Part shown: piece after piece, positions 62,597 through 64,000 of the stretch
Numbering within the stretch: the stretch's first letter is position 1
Layout of the letters: every line of letters starts with the position of its first letter
Assembly (NCBI GenBank): GCA_036172665.1
Contig: CM069873.1
Location: forward strand, 47,090,001-47,154,000
Origin: Prosopocoilus inquinatus
Lineage: Eukaryota; Arthropoda; Insecta; Coleoptera; Lucanidae
Length of the DNA stretch: 64,000 nucleotides
Direction: 5' to 3'
Translations under genes and position numbers: made by a program
The notes under the pieces: model-generated
Database searches by the model: none
What the model saw: only the letters and a program-made list of their open reading frames with translations
What the model was told of the DNA's origin: nothing

Positions 62597-63325
62597 CAGG
62601 TGTCCCAGAGCTCCGTTAAAGTTCCATAACTTTCTTTCTATTCCAGGTATCGACTCAATTTCTTTTCTGTATTATACAAGCGCTTCCATTGCACATTTTA
62701 AAATTATTTTCGTTTGTATACAGGGTGACCAAGTATTATAAAAATATTAAAGTTACGTTTTTTTTTAATTGAAAAATCACATTCTGACTTCATTTTTGGA
62801 TTCTACACTAAATTCTTCGTTAAATTTATTTATTTAAAAATATATAGGGTGTCGTATTTGAAAAAATGGAGTTTTTGTTATTTATAATTATTCATCTTCA
62901 AAAAATCGTAGTAAGCCTTGGAACATCGCTTCACGACTTGGCTTGATCTCAAATGATTGATCACAGCCTTGGCATTGACTGAAAAAAAATTGGTTGCGTT
63001 ATCTTTAGTGGTTTAGAAGTTACGAATTTTTGAATGGAACCTTGCATCCGGGAATTTTCAAGAAAAAATTTACTCACATCAAAAAGGGTAATTGATACGT
63101 AAAAATGACTCAAATAAATTTAATGCAAAACTTAGTGTAGAATCCAAAAAAGAAGTCAAAATGTTTCAATTTAAGAAAACGTAACTTTAATATTTTTATA
63201 ATACTTGGACACCCTGTATACAAACGAAAATAATTTTAGAATGTGCAATGGAAGCGCTTATACAAAAAAAACTGAGTCGATACCTGGAATAGCAAGAAAC
63301 TTTTACGGAGCTCTGTGGCACCCTG
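62597..63325. mobile_element. 729-bp palindromic MITE, outer
   Basis: Ends CAGGTGTCCCAGAGCTCCGT and, inverted, CAGGGTGCCACAGAGCTCCG, with TA on both sides. The arms are inverted copies for over 120 bp. No gene. It sits in the centre of the palindromic transposon. Confidence 0.85.
62721..63216. mobile_element. 496-bp MITE nested at the outer MITE's centre
   Basis: Ends CAGGGTGACCAAGTATTATA and, inverted, CAGGGTGTCCAAGTATTATA, with TA duplicated. Its flanks TTTTCGTTTGTA and TACAAACGAAAA are themselves inverted, so it lies at the exact symmetry point of the outer MITE. Confidence 0.75.
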
Positions 63326-64000
63326 TATGTATTTAAATATTATTTTTTGGTTTTTAAAATGAAATTTTTTTGCAATCTGAAATTAATTTAAATAATTTCA
63401 GTTTGTTAAATCTCCATAGCACACTATTCAGGAATAATACTGAAAGTGAAAAAAATGGTGTGTCAAAAAGAAAATCATGAATAGAAAGAGAAAGGTAAGA
63501 GATGGGTATAGGGAATGCTAACACAGTTCGAAAGAACATTTAATTCTGATTCTTATGGTATAAAAAAAACTGGGTGTTCTATTAATAAAACATGACTTTT
63601 CGACAGTTTAAATCAGTTCGAACAGAAGTTACTATTCAACCAGCCTGTAAACGATTTTGTGTAAAATTAGGTATGACTTGGAAGCCTACGAGCATAGCCT
63701 ACTACAGGCCAAAAATTGAAATTATAACTTTTGTTACACAAAGATGGCGGCATCATAAACAAGGTACTGCAACTTTAAACTTTTTTTAAAAAATGGAAAT
63801 ATCTCTAAAACGGCTAATTTTTCTTGTATTACATGTTACACAAAATATTTTTAGAATTTCATGAAGATTTCAGAAATGTAATAAAAAAATGGGGTATTCC
63901 GTTTAAAATAAGAAAGTTGACAGTACTTCCGGTACAAGCGAAAGTGTCCGAAAATTGGAAATATTATATTGTAATAGATCATTGTCAGTAACTTTTAATG
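63326..64000. repeat. Right arm of palindromic transposon copy 3
   Basis: Matches the right arms of copies 1 and 2 up to the end of the window, including CGACAGTTTAAATCAGTTCG and the GTGTCCGAAAATTG block. A short internal deletion near 63990 is likely. Confidence 0.8.

Larger units (their letters stand above)
57015..64000. mobile_element. 1.8-kb palindromic transposon, copy 3, exploded by inserts
   Basis: The left end CAGGGAGATTCAAGCAACC starts after TATA inside copia gag. Arm sequence runs to 57130, resumes at 59610-60240, continues at 62423-62596 and 63326-64000, and stops at the window edge some 30 bp before the expected right terminus. Inserted in it are a hammerhead array (57131-58676), a LINE tail (58677-59609), a hAT element (60241-62422) and a MITE pair (62597-63325). 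The non-inserted sequence adds up to about the size of copies 1 and 2. Confidence 0.82.

Overview
This 64-kb window looks like heterochromatin-like or intergenic DNA from an insect genome; a beetle is plausible but unproven. It is AT-rich. I found no convincing host gene, rRNA, true tRNA, CRISPR array or bacterial-type operon. Nearly everything recognisable is a transposable element, mostly broken and often nested. The families seen (BEL/Pao, Ty3/gypsy, Ty1/copia, Jockey/CR1-like LINEs, mariner DD34D and DD41D, a Tc1/mariner relative with very wide DDE spacing, hAT, many palindromic MITEs) are the usual arthropod mix.

Layout. 1-0.4 kb: gypsy RNase H scrap. 1.7-2.2 kb: deleted mariner. 2.6-10.7 kb: a BEL/Pao element on the minus strand, broken by five inserted non-autonomous elements. 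10.8-15.3 kb: a nearly complete LINE (minus) with a PHD-finger ORF1, endonuclease, RT and a (TAA)n tail. 16.5-18.3 kb: second copy of a 1.8-kb palindromic element. 19.6-20.9 kb: 5'-truncated LINE. 21.9-24.4 kb: a TA-flanked element with GGCCG-rich subterminal repeats. 25.5-26.2 kb: a TAA-flanked element. 26.4-31.2 kb: LINE remains, one split by a small copia element (27.6-30.8 kb). 34.1-50.5 kb: a gypsy element whose left LTR is split by a wide-spaced DDE transposon and whose 3' part is split by a second, opposite-strand gypsy element (42.2-49.1 kb, CATT target duplication). 52.0-57.0 kb: a copia element (minus) carrying an intact DD41D mariner. 57.0-64.0 kb: a third copy of the palindromic element, itself holding a tandem ribozyme array, a LINE tail, an intact hAT transposon and a nested pair of MITEs.

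The most interesting system is a 312-bp repeat seen at seven or more places. Each good copy carries all parts of a hammerhead ribozyme: the CUGANGA core, a 5-bp stem II, GAA, a minimal stem III with a self-complementary ACAGCUGU, a GUC or GUA cleavage site, and a two-part stem I. At five loci the repeat DNA is flanked by exact 10-14-bp direct repeats; the insertions share a common end, often have an internal inversion, and one holds four tandem ribozymes at exact 312-bp spacing. This is the architecture expected of a retrozyme or a Penelope-associated hammerhead retroposon. No Penelope RT lies in the window, so it would have to be mobilised in trans.

Two transposons look recently inserted and potentially complete: the hAT element (8-bp duplication, two-exon transposase) and the DD41D mariner (TA duplication, uninterrupted 351-aa transposase). 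All coordinates of element ends come from reading inverted and direct repeats by eye.
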